Below are positions 18,098 through 26,433 of a stretch of DNA of 39,152 nucleotides, piece after piece; the first letter of the stretch is position 1; each line of letters opens with the position of its first letter. The translations under genes were made by a program, and so were the position numbers. The notes below the pieces were generated by a model that saw only the letters and a list, made by a program, of their open reading frames with translations, ran no database searches and had not been told where the DNA came from. Source of the stretch: an uncultured Chromatiaceae bacterium (GTDB lineage: Bacteria > Pseudomonadota > Gammaproteobacteria > DRLM01); contig CALZJG010000127.1 of assembly GCA_945787555.1 (NCBI GenBank), forward strand, positions 1 through 39,152, given 5' to 3'.

Positions 18098-19648
18098 TCA
18101 GAAACGCATGGTTAAGCGAGCCGTGATGCGATTTTCCGTGTAATCCCGCCCCGTACTGGGGTGTCGTACCGTATAGCGGTACTCCAATGAAGCGTTCAAC
18201 CTATCGGTGGGGCTGCTTATCAAACCCAAAGTGCCATAAATAAGTTCGTCCTCGAAGGGACTGCCCGCCGGTTCGCGATATTGCCAACCCGCCCCTATCA
18301 GGGAACGGGTGCGGGGGGCGAAACGCCGCGTCCACGAAGCGGTGACGCCGTAGGCATCCTCGGGCAAACCACTGATCTCGAATATGCGCCGCTCCTTATA
18401 GGTGCTCAACACTAGGTTACTCTTGCCTGTTGTAACGTTCACCGACAGTTGGCCGCGCTGGCGTCGAAATTCCTCATCCGTTAAACCGAATATATCGGCG
18501 ACCAAAATGATAGGTAAGCCGGTGTTGGAATCGGTAATAATCTCGCCAGAACTATCGACCAATACGAAATTTTGCTGGCCGATAATCTGCAAAGTCTGCG
18601 TGTTGGTGGTCTTTTCCAGGTAACTGGCGCGCCACACAGTGCGGCGTGTACGGTGACTGATGTCCGCCGTCCACACGCCACTCGGATTGAGTCCCACGTC
18701 ACGCTCGCGATATGACACCGCCAGTTGGGTGCGCGCTGTCGGTACCCAGCGCACGCTGGCATCCCAGTTGTTCTCACCGGTGGTCGCCTCGAAGGCCCAC
18801 TCCTGCACCGGCTGCCACTGTGCGCCCAGGCTCCAGTAGTAACCATCCACAGTGCGGCGCGTGGTGGGGATCTCGTTGTTCTCGTAACCGCCCCGCGCCA
18901 CCGCTTGCCAAGCGCGGCTCAGGCGATAGCGAACATTGACGGCGGCATTTTCTCTATTAGAGTTGTCTCCCGAATCACGCTCCAACTCTTCATTGCGGTA
19001 AGCCCCATCCCAGCTCAAACGCGAGAAATCGCGCCCATTGCGTAGCGTCACCCCATAACTACGACGCTCACTGTCCGATTGCCCATCGTCCGAAGCCTCG
19101 ACCCTATCAATGCCGTAGCGCCATTCACTGTCCATGAATGATCCGAAGCGTAGTATCGCATAGGGGCTGAGGCCGTAGGTCACCACGTCGGCACGATTGC
19201 CCACGTTGATATTATCCAGGGAAATCGGCTTGTCCGCATCCACGACTTGTTGGCTGATGGAACCGTAGGCATCCATAAATAAAGTGTCGCGCACCAGCTC
19301 CACATTACCGTTGCTTTGCAATCGGTGGTTAGAGGAGTTGCGATCGCTATCCTTGAAATAAATCAGATTCTGTAGCGAATAATCCATACTGATCCTTGCA
19401 CGACCGCCTATGCCGCTCACGGATACCCCCGGATTGACTTGCGTGACGAACTCATCTTGCTCATTGCCCGCCGTTGCCAAGGTCACGTTATCGGTGTACG
19501 TCTCCACCACCACCAGTCGCGGTGTGACACGCCATTCAGCCGCTTGCGTGATCACGGCGCAGAGCATCAATCCTCCCCCCAGCGCCGCCGCACAAAAAAC
19601 ACGACTCATGGGCTCCGACACCTGGCCGGTGTTTCTCTCCCGCCTCAT
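18098..19648 (-). CDS. Outer-membrane beta-barrel protein, PEP-CTERM system-associated (TIGR03016-like)
   Basis: A 516-residue exported protein. An N-terminal signal peptide ends near ITQAAEW; the rest is a run of amphipathic beta strands such as ARISMDYSLQNLIYF and RLNASLEYRYTV, closing with RITARLTMRF, whose terminal Phe fits the BAM recognition signal. It matches the barrel conserved in exosortase A loci and is a candidate outer-membrane channel or scaffold for the polysaccharide. Two starts are possible: ATG 19648, preceded by AGGA, gives a signal peptide with a long basic n-region; ATG 19609 gives a conventional one. Confidence 0.88.
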   Translation of the reverse strand: MRRERNTGQVSEPMSRVFCAAALGGGLMLCAVITQAAEWRVTPRLVVVETYTDNVTLATAGNEQDEFVTQVNPGVSVSGIGGRARISMDYSLQNLIYFKDSDRNSSNHRLQSNGNVELVRDTLFMDAYGSISQQVVDADKPISLDNINVGNRADVVTYGLSPYAILRFGSFMDSEWRYGIDRVEASDDGQSDSERRSYGVTLRNGRDFSRLSWDGAYRNEELERDSGDNSNRENAAVNVRYRLSRAWQAVARGGYENNEIPTTRRTVDGYYWSLGAQWQPVQEWAFEATTGENNWDASVRWVPTARTQLAVSYRERDVGLNPSGVWTADISHRTRRTVWRASYLEKTTNTQTLQIIGQQNFVLVDSSGEIITDSNTGLPIILVADIFGLTDEEFRRQRGQLSVNVTTGKSNLVLSTYKERRIFEISGLPEDAYGVTASWTRRFAPRTRSLIGAGWQYREPAGSPFEDELIYGTLGLISSPTDRLNASLEYRYTVRHPSTGRDYTENRITARLTMRF

Positions 19649-19655
19649 GTCTTTC

Positions 19656-20588
19656 CTACTCGCCGTAGCTTGCGTAGGAGCCGTAATAATATTCGGCTCC
19701 GAATGGGCGATTGCTTTTGTTGAGCACCAAGCCTACGAACTGCTCGGGATCCAACACGGCCAGCGCCTCCTTGAGTCGTTCTTGGTTGGTCTTCTCGGCT
19801 TCCACCACCATCACTATCTGTCCCATCAGACTGGCAAGCACCGCTGCTTCACTGGTGGCGAGCAGAGGTGGTGAATCGAATATCACCACGCGGTCGGAAT
19901 ATCGCATCGCCAATTCTTGGGCCAGCTCCAGCATGCTTTGACTGGCGAGCAGTTCTGTGGAATGGGCATGGCGTCGACCGGCCGGCAGCAATCGCAACTT
20001 AGCTATACTGGTCTGCAGAATATACTTTGCCAAGGGTCGATCGTGATCGGCAAGATAATCCACCAGCCCAGCCGACCCGGGGAAGTCCAACACCCTGGCC
20101 ACCGAAGGTCTAGCCACGTCCGCGTCCACCAGCAACACGGTGCGATCGCGCTCCAAGGCGATACTCAAAGCCAGATTCACAGCGGTGAACGTCTTGCCCT
20201 CGCCCGGACTGGCGCTGGTCACCATGATCAAATTCGGATTGGGTGAGGATAAGGCACCTTGACCGAACGCGTTCATCAACAAGGGGCGCTTGATGTGGCG
20301 GAACTCTTCGGCGGTCTGGCTGCGCTCCGCGTCGGGCGTCACGATGCCGGATTTCGCCAATCGTTCCAGATCTAACTGGATGCGCGAGGAGCTGTCTTCC
20401 TCGGCATCACTGATCTTGGTGGCGGCCTTGCTTTCAGGAGTCGCCTCGACAACGGCCACATCCGCCATCGTGGGGTCGGTAGGCGGCCGCACGTCAGAGG
20501 CCACAACCTCTTCTACCGGCGCGACCGGCTGTTCAGCGGTTGCCGGCTGTTTATTGAGTTTTTCTATGGCTCGTTCGATGGTGCTCAT
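19656..20588 (-). CDS. XrtA-associated tyrosine autokinase (BY-kinase, TIGR03018-like)
   Basis: A 310-residue bacterial tyrosine kinase of the Wzc/CpsD cytoplasmic type. Walker A ASPGEGKT lies at 126-133, Walker A' VLLVDADVARP at 151-161 and Walker B VVIFDSPP at 234-241. The C-terminus has a cluster of five tyrosines (300, 301, 302, 305, 308) that would be the autophosphorylation sites. The first 110 residues are an acidic, low-complexity leader. It should pair with the chain-length protein encoded immediately upstream (5-bp gap) and control polymer length or export through its phosphorylation cycle. AAGG upstream of the ATG overlaps the previous stop. Confidence 0.94.
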   Translation of the reverse strand: MSTIERAIEKLNKQPATAEQPVAPVEEVVASDVRPPTDPTMADVAVVEATPESKAATKISDAEEDSSSRIQLDLERLAKSGIVTPDAERSQTAEEFRHIKRPLLMNAFGQGALSSPNPNLIMVTSASPGEGKTFTAVNLALSIALERDRTVLLVDADVARPSVARVLDFPGSAGLVDYLADHDRPLAKYILQTSIAKLRLLPAGRRHAHSTELLASQSMLELAQELAMRYSDRVVIFDSPPLLATSEAAVLASLMGQIVMVVEAEKTNQERLKEALAVLDPEQFVGLVLNKSNRPFGAEYYYGSYASYGE

Positions 20589-20593
20589 AACTG

Positions 20594-22180
20594 TCAGACC
20601 TTAATCAAGCTGCGCACGCGGGCAATCACGTCGAGTTCCATGATCTGCACGGCCATGACGAGCCCATATAGCGCGAGCAATCCTATGCCCACGACACCGA
20701 AGGCCAACAAGCCCAAGCGCCGGCGCCGCGTATGTACCGGCGTCCATACCATAGACACACCACCTAACACCGGCAGACCGGTCGCTTCCATCAATGCGCG
20801 ACGATTGTCGAAAATCGGTTTAAGTTGTGACAAGAAAAATGCGAACACCAAGCCGGCCAATATGCCGCCCGCTAGTGTTCCCGAACTCAACGCCGGGCGA
20901 TTGGGACCCGAGGGATTGGCGGGCACAAACGGCGGATCCACCACCCGGAACTTCACGGTGTCAGTGCTTTGCTGCAATTGCTCAGACATGGCGGCCGACT
21001 CACGCCGTGCCAACAAGGTTTCGTAATTGCCTTTGGTTACATCGTAATCCCGATTGAGTTGCTTTAGTTGCACCTCCACTTCGGGAATGATATCGACCAG
21101 CTTCTTGAGGTTATCGACCCGTTTCTGAAATTCATTGACGCGCACTCGCAGTGACGCCACCGTGGCCTCGGCCTCGCTCAAGACCAGCTTCATCTGCGCC
21201 TGGAATGGATCGGGTTGCGCCACCGGCTCCGCCATGCTCGGCTGCTCTGTGGATTGCGTGGCGAGGATTTCCTGGCGCTGTTTCTCTAGCTCTGCCATGG
21301 TGCGATTGACGGTAATCACGTCAGGATGTTGTTCCGTGTACCCCAGCAACAATTCGTTCTTGCGCGACTGCAAATTGCGGATGCGTGCATCCAAGGCTGG
21401 CGTCGCGCTCGGTCCAGTAGGCAGCGCAGAGAAACCGAACAGCATCGGCTCATCGTCCTGCAATTGTCGCACCAATTCATTGCGCCGGTTCTCCGCCTCA
21501 CGCAACTGGAGCCGTGCCTGTTCCAAATTACCGATTGCCGACTGGAGATTTGCGTAATACCCCTGCCCCTCCCTGGGCATCCTACCGATATTCTGGCGCT
21601 TGAATTCCCTGAGACGCTCCTCGCCTGCTACGAGACGCGCTTCATATTCCTTGATTTGCTGATCAAGGAAACGCTGCGTTACATCGGTATCCTTACGAGT
21701 TTCACCCAAGCTGCTCTCCACGAAAATCGTAAGCAACGCTTGTACCACACGTTTGGCCAACTGCGGGTCGCGGTCCTCATAGGCGATGTTATACAGGCCT
21801 CTCCCACCACGCTGTTGAGAGATAGTGATTTTCGCTCCTAGCTTATTCAATAGATTGCCGAAATCTTCAGGCGTCTTGGCCTGTAGATCAAGGTCCGTCA
21901 TGCGCGCAACTTTTTCCAAATTGGGCCGGCTGAGCAAGGTGCGCGTCATCAACTGGACCTGAGACATGACGTTGTCATCCACTGCCAAGCCACGCAGCAA
22001 CGGGCGCAACATGGACTGTGTATCCACGTAAACTCGCGCACTGGCCTTGTATTGGTCCGGCAGCGTGGCGACGAATATCCAACCGCCGATACAAATCGGC
22101 CATGCCAATAAAAACATATACCAGCGGTACCGCCAGGCGCCACGGAGATAGCTGGTAATTTGAGACATAATTTCGTGCAT
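20594..22180 (-). CDS. Chain-length determinant protein, Wzz-like, XrtA-associated (TIGR03007-like)
   Basis: A 528-residue polysaccharide co-polymerase. One transmembrane helix lies at about 20-40 (WYMFLLAWPICIGGWIFVAT). A Wzz domain follows, with YKASARVYVDTQSMLRPLLRG, then a long periplasmic coiled-coil region with heptad-like Glu/Gln/Leu-rich stretches. The C-terminal end has PPFVPANPSGPNRP, the proline-rich segment before a hydrophobic stretch, and a last helix near 488-512. It sets chain length and bridges polymerase, kinase and export lipoprotein. The ATG is preceded by GAGGT seven bases upstream. Confidence 0.93.
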   Translation of the reverse strand: MHEIMSQITSYLRGAWRYRWYMFLLAWPICIGGWIFVATLPDQYKASARVYVDTQSMLRPLLRGLAVDDNVMSQVQLMTRTLLSRPNLEKVARMTDLDLQAKTPEDFGNLLNKLGAKITISQQRGGRGLYNIAYEDRDPQLAKRVVQALLTIFVESSLGETRKDTDVTQRFLDQQIKEYEARLVAGEERLREFKRQNIGRMPREGQGYYANLQSAIGNLEQARLQLREAENRRNELVRQLQDDEPMLFGFSALPTGPSATPALDARIRNLQSRKNELLLGYTEQHPDVITVNRTMAELEKQRQEILATQSTEQPSMAEPVAQPDPFQAQMKLVLSEAEATVASLRVRVNEFQKRVDNLKKLVDIIPEVEVQLKQLNRDYDVTKGNYETLLARRESAAMSEQLQQSTDTVKFRVVDPPFVPANPSGPNRPALSSGTLAGGILAGLVFAFFLSQLKPIFDNRRALMEATGLPVLGGVSMVWTPVHTRRRRLGLLAFGVVGIGLLALYGLVMAVQIMELDVIARVRSLIKV

Positions 22181-22215
22181 ACGCGCACCTCAACCGCATT
22201 AAGCGGCGGCAATAA

Positions 22216-22851
22216 TTAGAACCAGGATTCGGGGATGATCAGGGTATCGCCAGGCAATATGTCGATGTTGGCGCTGATATCCCCCTCCTTCAACAAATCC
22301 TCGATGCGCACGCTGAACTGACGCTGCTCACCATCAACATGCCGCACAAGGCTGGCGCGATTACCGGCCGCAAATTGTGTCAGCCCCCCTACGGCTATCA
22401 TCAGATCCAGCAATGACATTCTTTCCCGATATGGCAGCGCTTGGGGCCGTGTCGCCTCACCCACGACGCGCACCTGCTCACTGTACGGACCAACGAATCC
22501 TCCCATCATTACCATCACGATGGGGTCTTTGATAAATTTGGACAGCTCTCGCTCCATGTCACGCGCGACTTGGTAGGGTGTCTTGCCGCTCACGGGAAGA
22601 TCCTCCACAAGAGGCGTGGTAATCTTGCCATCGGGCCGTACCGTCGCGCTGCTGGACATTTCAGAATTCCGCCACACGAACACACTCAGTGAATCACCGG
22701 GACCGATGATGTAGGTATACTCTAAGGGATCGGAGGTGGAGGGCGGCTCACCCAAGGACGGCGGCAACGGCGGAAAGTTGGTGGCACATCCCCCCAGTGC
22801 CAGCACCCAAATCCACAACCAAGACAGCGACAGCAGCTTGTTCTTATTCAC
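22216..22851 (-). CDS. Polysaccharide export lipoprotein, Wza-like, XrtA-associated (TIGR03027-like)
   Basis: A 211-residue lipoprotein of the polysaccharide biosynthesis/export (Poly_export/SLBB) family. A type II signal peptide ends in the lipobox LGGC with Cys22 as the lipidated residue. YIIGPGDSLSVFVWRN opens the export domain, VRPDGKITTPLVEDLPVSG follows, and the C-terminal SLBB part ends in ILPGDTLIIPESWF. It lacks the C-terminal membrane helix of Escherichia coli Wza, consistent with the separate barrel encoded at 18098-19648 forming the outer-membrane pore. The start is a GTG at 22851. It is the first gene of the long operon. Confidence 0.93.
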   Translation of the reverse strand: MNKNKLLSLSWLWIWVLALGGCATNFPPLPPSLGEPPSTSDPLEYTYIIGPGDSLSVFVWRNSEMSSSATVRPDGKITTPLVEDLPVSGKTPYQVARDMERELSKFIKDPIVMVMMGGFVGPYSEQVRVVGEATRPQALPYRERMSLLDLMIAVGGLTQFAAGNRASLVRHVDGEQRQFSVRIEDLLKEGDISANIDILPGDTLIIPESWF

Positions 22852-22863
22852 GGCGTGACTCTC

Positions 22864-22899
22864 TCAAATTGATTTGATGGCCGCCTGATGCGGGCCATG
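22864..22899 (-). promoter_or_regulatory. Inverted repeats in the 5' leader of the exopolysaccharide operon
   Basis: Between the putative promoter and the GTG start are two inverted repeats. The first is a palindrome, TCAAAT-TG-ATTTGA, at 22864-22877. The second, at 22877-22898, pairs ATGGCCGC with GCGGGCCAT with one bulged base and would form a hairpin in the leader RNA. They could be an operator and an RNA structure respectively; no function is shown. Confidence 0.4.
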
Positions 22900-22922
22900 G
22901 GACCAGAATATATAAGCCGTTG

Positions 22923-22952
22923 ATTATAGCAGCGCGCTGGTAGCGGCGTCAT
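22923..22952 (-). promoter_or_regulatory. Sigma70-like promoter of the exopolysaccharide operon
   Basis: On the minus strand a perfect TATAAT (22923-22928) follows an 18-bp spacer from ATGACG (22947-22952), which matches TTGACA at four positions. Transcription would begin near 22915 and leave a leader of about 65 nt before the GTG at 22851. I found no convincing sigma54 site in this gap. Confidence 0.6.
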
Positions 22953-23077
22953 GCTCGACAGTGGAGAATCCCGCACTTACCCCCTAGTAACGGAAGGGGC
23001 AAGTGAAAAGAATTGTCATTCTAGGAGATTACCGAGCATAACACTCAGTTATGCACTCTGGCAGCATTAGTATTGAT

Positions 23078-23116
23078 GGAAATTCTAATTTCCGCCGCCC
23101 CTCCTGAATTTGAGGG
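23078..23116. repeat. Two short inverted repeats downstream of the acyltransferase gene
   Basis: GGAAATT-CT-AATTTCC at 23078-23093 is a perfect 7-bp inverted repeat with a 2-bp centre. CCCTC (23099-23103) and GAGGG (23112-23116) form a second, 5-bp stem. They lie just after the acyltransferase stop and upstream of the operon promoter. No T-tract follows on the minus strand, so a standard terminator is doubtful; an operator role is equally possible. Confidence 0.3.
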
Positions 23117-23141
23117 ACACTCCCAGAGTCGCCCTCCTAAC

Positions 23142-23951
23142 TTAGGCCTTTGCCCAAGTGACGCTATGGGCGGGACAATAGGGCGCCAACGGCTCCGCTG
23201 GGGGTAGCAGATGATGGACATTGCTCAGTGGCCAAATCTTTCCCCGTTCAGTGGCTAGATCCCAACCAGGGCGGCATACTCGGTAGGCATTAGAAAGTAC
23301 TTCATCCGCCGAAGCAAAGCACGGTTGTCGCAGGCCATGATAGTCCACCATCGGGCCCAAAGCTTGGAAATGAATGCCAAAGCGGCGCAACAAACGCAAT
23401 AATGCGGGCTCCATGACCGCATACCAGTACCGCATATCGTTACGGGCGCTCATTTGCACAACGGCCGCAAACAAACCCATAGTGATATGTGGAATCATGC
23501 GCTTATGCGCTGCTGATGATTCGCCTGCTCCACCCTCAGGAACCCCCCACACGGTATTGGCTTCGGACATGCGGCGCTTGAACTCCTTGGAGATACAAAA
23601 GCGCGAAATCTCCGCCAGCACTGGCCGCACTGCGCGTGTGTTCGAGGGGTCAATTACATCACCGCTATGCTTTTCGATCGGGAACGGTGCATCGAGCGCC
23701 CGTTTATCTGGCAACACCAAGCGGACGGTGCCGGCGATTATGCCGGATTCTTTATGTAACAGCAGACTGTGTACTGAGCGGCCATCGAATTCATCCCGTT
23801 CCAAATGATCGGGGTGTGCTTTGACATCCTCGAATCCGGTTTCCAGACAATACACCTGGTAACGCAGATACAAGGCCTGTCGCAGTTGCTCATCGGTTTC
23901 AACGGGAATAACCTCAAAAATGCGCCCAAAGCTCACCGCCAATGACTCCAT
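23142..23951 (-). CDS. PEP-CTERM/exosortase system-associated acyltransferase (TIGR03694-like)
   Basis: A 269-residue GNAT-fold protein resembling N-acyl amino acid and autoinducer synthases. Family-like segments are LRYQVYCLETGFED near residues 29-42, DEFDGRSVHSLLL, AGTVRLVLPDKR and EISRFCISKEFKRR, the last corresponding to the conserved E-x-SR region of LuxI-like enzymes. It probably makes an acylated small molecule or acylates an amino compound linked to the exosortase system; the substrate is unknown. It has a strong ribosome-binding site (GGAGGAGGT eight bases before ATG 23951) and about 290 bp before the next gene, so it is likely a separate transcription unit. Confidence 0.9.
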   Translation of the reverse strand: MESLAVSFGRIFEVIPVETDEQLRQALYLRYQVYCLETGFEDVKAHPDHLERDEFDGRSVHSLLLHKESGIIAGTVRLVLPDKRALDAPFPIEKHSGDVIDPSNTRAVRPVLAEISRFCISKEFKRRMSEANTVWGVPEGGAGESSAAHKRMIPHITMGLFAAVVQMSARNDMRYWYAVMEPALLRLLRRFGIHFQALGPMVDYHGLRQPCFASADEVLSNAYRVCRPGWDLATERGKIWPLSNVHHLLPPAEPLAPYCPAHSVTWAKA

Positions 23952-24549
23952 AAACCAAACCTCCTCCCCGCTCTAACAAACCACGATGACGGGGACTGTT
24001 GCGTGACAATCGGGCGTAGACTGCCCGTATTGTGACTATGGTCGGAGCAGATGGTCAGAAGCATGAGAGGCGAATCTCCACAACGTGACGGCGCTCACAC
24101 CCAAGATGTGCCGCCGTTCCCTTTCTTGGTCAAGTGTGGCAGAAAATAAAGACTACGCCAGGCGAAGACATGATCCTTCGATTGACATCAGGGACATGGA
24201 GTTCAACTACCTACCGGGCTTTTTCCGCAGTTGAGCTAGGTAAATCGACTCACCGAGCGACGGAAACTGCGTGCCGCCCGCGCCGCCATCGCAGCATAGG
24301 GGGCAGCCGTCTTGTTAGCCTGTTGACGTGGTCTTGGGCGCGTGTCACGTCGCCGATTGCGACGCCTGCGCCGTCAGCACCTGATCGCCCACAAGGCGGC
24401 GCCACTCCGCCACACGAGGCTGAGCACGTCTATCGGCGCTGACATGCTGACCCGCGCCGTCTTCATGGGCCGGATCGGCGCGGGACCGGCGCCGTCCGCC
24501 CGCTCCTTGCGCCTACCCTTGAATAAGTTACTGATCTCGCCTGCAACCA
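23952..24549. other. About 600 bp with no convincing gene
   Basis: Apart from the ribosome-binding site of the acyltransferase and the inverted repeat at 24003-24036 I recognise nothing. Reading frames of up to about 100 codons exist on the plus strand (24134-24442, 24342-24560), but their products are Arg/Pro/Ala-rich, lack ribosome-binding sites and resemble no family I know. From about 24250 the base composition is richer in G and C than the neighbouring upstream part. It may hold the remains of a decayed gene. Confidence 0.5.
24003..24036. promoter_or_regulatory. Imperfect inverted repeat upstream of the acyltransferase gene
   Basis: GTGACAATCGGGC (24003-24015) pairs with GCCCGTATTGTGAC (24023-24036) around a 7-nt loop, with 12 pairs, one mismatch and one bulged T. 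Its inner edge is 51 bp upstream of the acyltransferase ATG. The size and position suit either a regulator operator or a stem-loop in the leader. No -10/-35 pair was convincing nearby. Confidence 0.4.
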
Positions 24550-26433
24550 CTAAAAAGTAAAGCGCAGGTCTGTATATACCCGGTCGTTGGCATCGAAACG
24601 GCCGAACAAACTCACTGCCTCACCACCGAAATAATCTGCCCCCACCGTCCAGCGCCAATGTGAACCGGCGTGCCAAATCAACTTGGGTCGCGCCATCCAG
24701 TCCCCACGATTGGCATTGGCCACAACCAAAAACTGTGGCTCCCACGTACTGAACACACGCGTGCTGAAGTAGATGCTGGCCCCGGTTTCAAATTCGTCGG
24801 GAATCATGTCCGGGTCATGGTCAGGATACCAGCGCTGAAACAGCTGCAGATTAAGCCGGGTACGGCGCGGAAAGGACCAATCCACACCTAACACATAATC
24901 CAAATAATCTTGGCGCACGACGCCGTCGGCATCACTCGCGCGCAACACGTCAAACCAACGATCACGCGTATATACCACCTCGGCCTTAAGCAGCGTGGCA
25001 GCGAAATCTTTGGTCACCGTGGCGCCGATCTGATGGATACGATCATGATCCGGTTGATACACCACTGTGGGCGTGGGTGCGGTGACGATGCGGCGGAAGA
25101 AGGTAGCCTGTGCATCCATACTGCTGTAGTAGAACAACGAGGTATCCCAGCCCGCCTGTACATAGGACAGCCGCAATCCGTAACCGGAATATTCCAGATC
25201 GTCATTCGGGGTGCGTTCCTCGGCGATGACCAGGTCGAAACCCGCCGGCGCCGGTATCGGATTGGGATAGAAATCCATACCCGGCACACCGATGTCATCA
25301 AAGGTCGGGCGAGGTATCCAGATAGCCTCGCCGTGAAAATCGCCGCTGAAGTATTCGCCCCGCGCCGCCCATTGCGGTATGCGCAGCACATCGAATTCCG
25401 GCAACACAAATTCGCGCATATCCTTGGCCGACACCACATCAGCAACGAACATACCCACCATCTCGCCCCAGATGATATGCTGGCGGCCCAGGCGGAAATC
25501 CCAGTTGCCGGCGGAAACATCCACATAGGTTTCGCGCACATCGGCCTCGAAACGGCGCTCGTCCTCGACCGCCTCGCTGTAGAAATCCTGTTCGATATCG
25601 AATACCGCATCATAGGCGGCGCGACCGCTCAATCGCCATTTCATGCGCCGCCCCCAGCGGCCCTGCGCACTCACTTCGAGCGTGTGACGGAATTTGGAGT
25701 AATGCGCCGGCTCCTCCACGGCGTAAGCCAATTCACTCTGGAAGAAGCCAGTGAAGGTAGGCGTATGCACGGCCTCGGCCGAGCCCAAACCGAACAATTC
25801 CTCTACTGACAAAGGCTCGGCGGCGGCGGCTAGGGCCAGTTCGATTCCTTCTTCGTCGAGTTCCGACGGTGAGGGCGTCACGCCCCCCAATTCCGCCTCT
25901 GGCCGGGCCTCAGGCGCTGGTGCGGGTGCCACCGTTTTGGCGGGGGTGGGCGCCGTGACTAGACGGCGCCTGACTTCCGGCGCGGTGCTGGTCGCCTTGC
26001 GCACGAAACCGTCGTGACCCAGCGCCTTCAAACGCGCCAAGGTATCCTCGGCGTCGCGACGACTCACAAAGGGACCCACGGTCAGGCGGATGGTGAGGCG
26101 ATTAGGGACATCGATGATGGGTTGTGCCTGCACCTTGAAGCCCTGACGATGCAACACCTTGGCCGCCTCACCGGCGAAAAACGGTTTGCTGAAAATACCG
26201 ACCTGTACGACGTAATCGGCCTGTGCGACAGTGGCGCACAGCAACCCCGCCAACACTAATCCGATACGCCAAATTTTCCTTATTTTCGCAGGGAATACTT
26301 TGAACGAGTGCCGAACAACGTGGCGAGCCCCTACGTCCTGTAACAGTCGCCGTCTAGCATAGACCCTCACTCTAGACCGCTCCCTGGGGGAGAGCGACTT
26401 TTTCAGCCACCTCTTAAGCACTGAGCACTCCAT
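24550..26433 (-). CDS. SPOR-domain outer-membrane beta-barrel protein (start uncertain)
   Basis: A protein of up to 627 residues with three parts. A signal-peptide-like stretch, KIWRIGLVLAGLLCATVAQA, lies at about 53-72. A SPOR-like peptidoglycan-binding domain at 74-147 begins DYVVQVGIFSKPFFAGEAAK and continues with TVGPFVSRRDAEDTLARLK. After a Pro/Ala-rich linker, a beta-barrel region from about 215 runs to the C-terminal DLRFTF, ending in Phe as BAM substrates do. The barrel, with LGRQHIIWGEM, recalls DUF1302-type outer-membrane proteins. The only ATG in frame (26433) places about 50 residues ahead of the signal, partly encoded by a dispersed repeat. A GTG at 26370 or a rare start near 26283 or 26274 are alternatives. 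It overlaps the ABC ATPase gene, suggesting one transport system. Confidence 0.72.
   Translation of the reverse strand: MECSVLKRWLKKSLSPRERSRVRVYARRRLLQDVGARHVVRHSFKVFPAKIRKIWRIGLVLAGLLCATVAQADYVVQVGIFSKPFFAGEAAKVLHRQGFKVQAQPIIDVPNRLTIRLTVGPFVSRRDAEDTLARLKALGHDGFVRKATSTAPEVRRRLVTAPTPAKTVAPAPAPEARPEAELGGVTPSPSELDEEGIELALAAAAEPLSVEELFGLGSAEAVHTPTFTGFFQSELAYAVEEPAHYSKFRHTLEVSAQGRWGRRMKWRLSGRAAYDAVFDIEQDFYSEAVEDERRFEADVRETYVDVSAGNWDFRLGRQHIIWGEMVGMFVADVVSAKDMREFVLPEFDVLRIPQWAARGEYFSGDFHGEAIWIPRPTFDDIGVPGMDFYPNPIPAPAGFDLVIAEERTPNDDLEYSGYGLRLSYVQAGWDTSLFYYSSMDAQATFFRRIVTAPTPTVVYQPDHDRIHQIGATVTKDFAATLLKAEVVYTRDRWFDVLRASDADGVVRQDYLDYVLGVDWSFPRRTRLNLQLFQRWYPDHDPDMIPDEFETGASIYFSTRVFSTWEPQFLVVANANRGDWMARPKLIWHAGSHWRWTVGADYFGGEAVSLFGRFDANDRVYTDLRFTF
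26364..26397. repeat. Dispersed palindromic repeat within the 5' end of the SPOR-barrel frame
   Basis: The core forms a hairpin: CGCTCCC (26378-26384) pairs with GGAGAGCG (26389-26396) around a short loop, with one bulge. It is flanked by CCCTCAC. Read on the minus strand it gives SLSPRERSRVRV, a typical translation of the same repeat class seen at 9703-9762. Its position between the ATPase gene and the barrel gene suggests it entered a former intergenic gap and displaced the native start signals. Confidence 0.5.

Noticed and set aside
22852-23141. Sigma54 promoter, as might be expected for an exosortase locus
   Set aside because: TGGCAG near 23060 lacks a properly spaced TTGC partner on either strand; the sigma70-like site fits better.
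24134-24560. Two overlapping open frames on the plus strand
   Set aside because: No ribosome-binding site, biased Arg/Pro/Ala composition and no recognisable motif; treated as non-coding.
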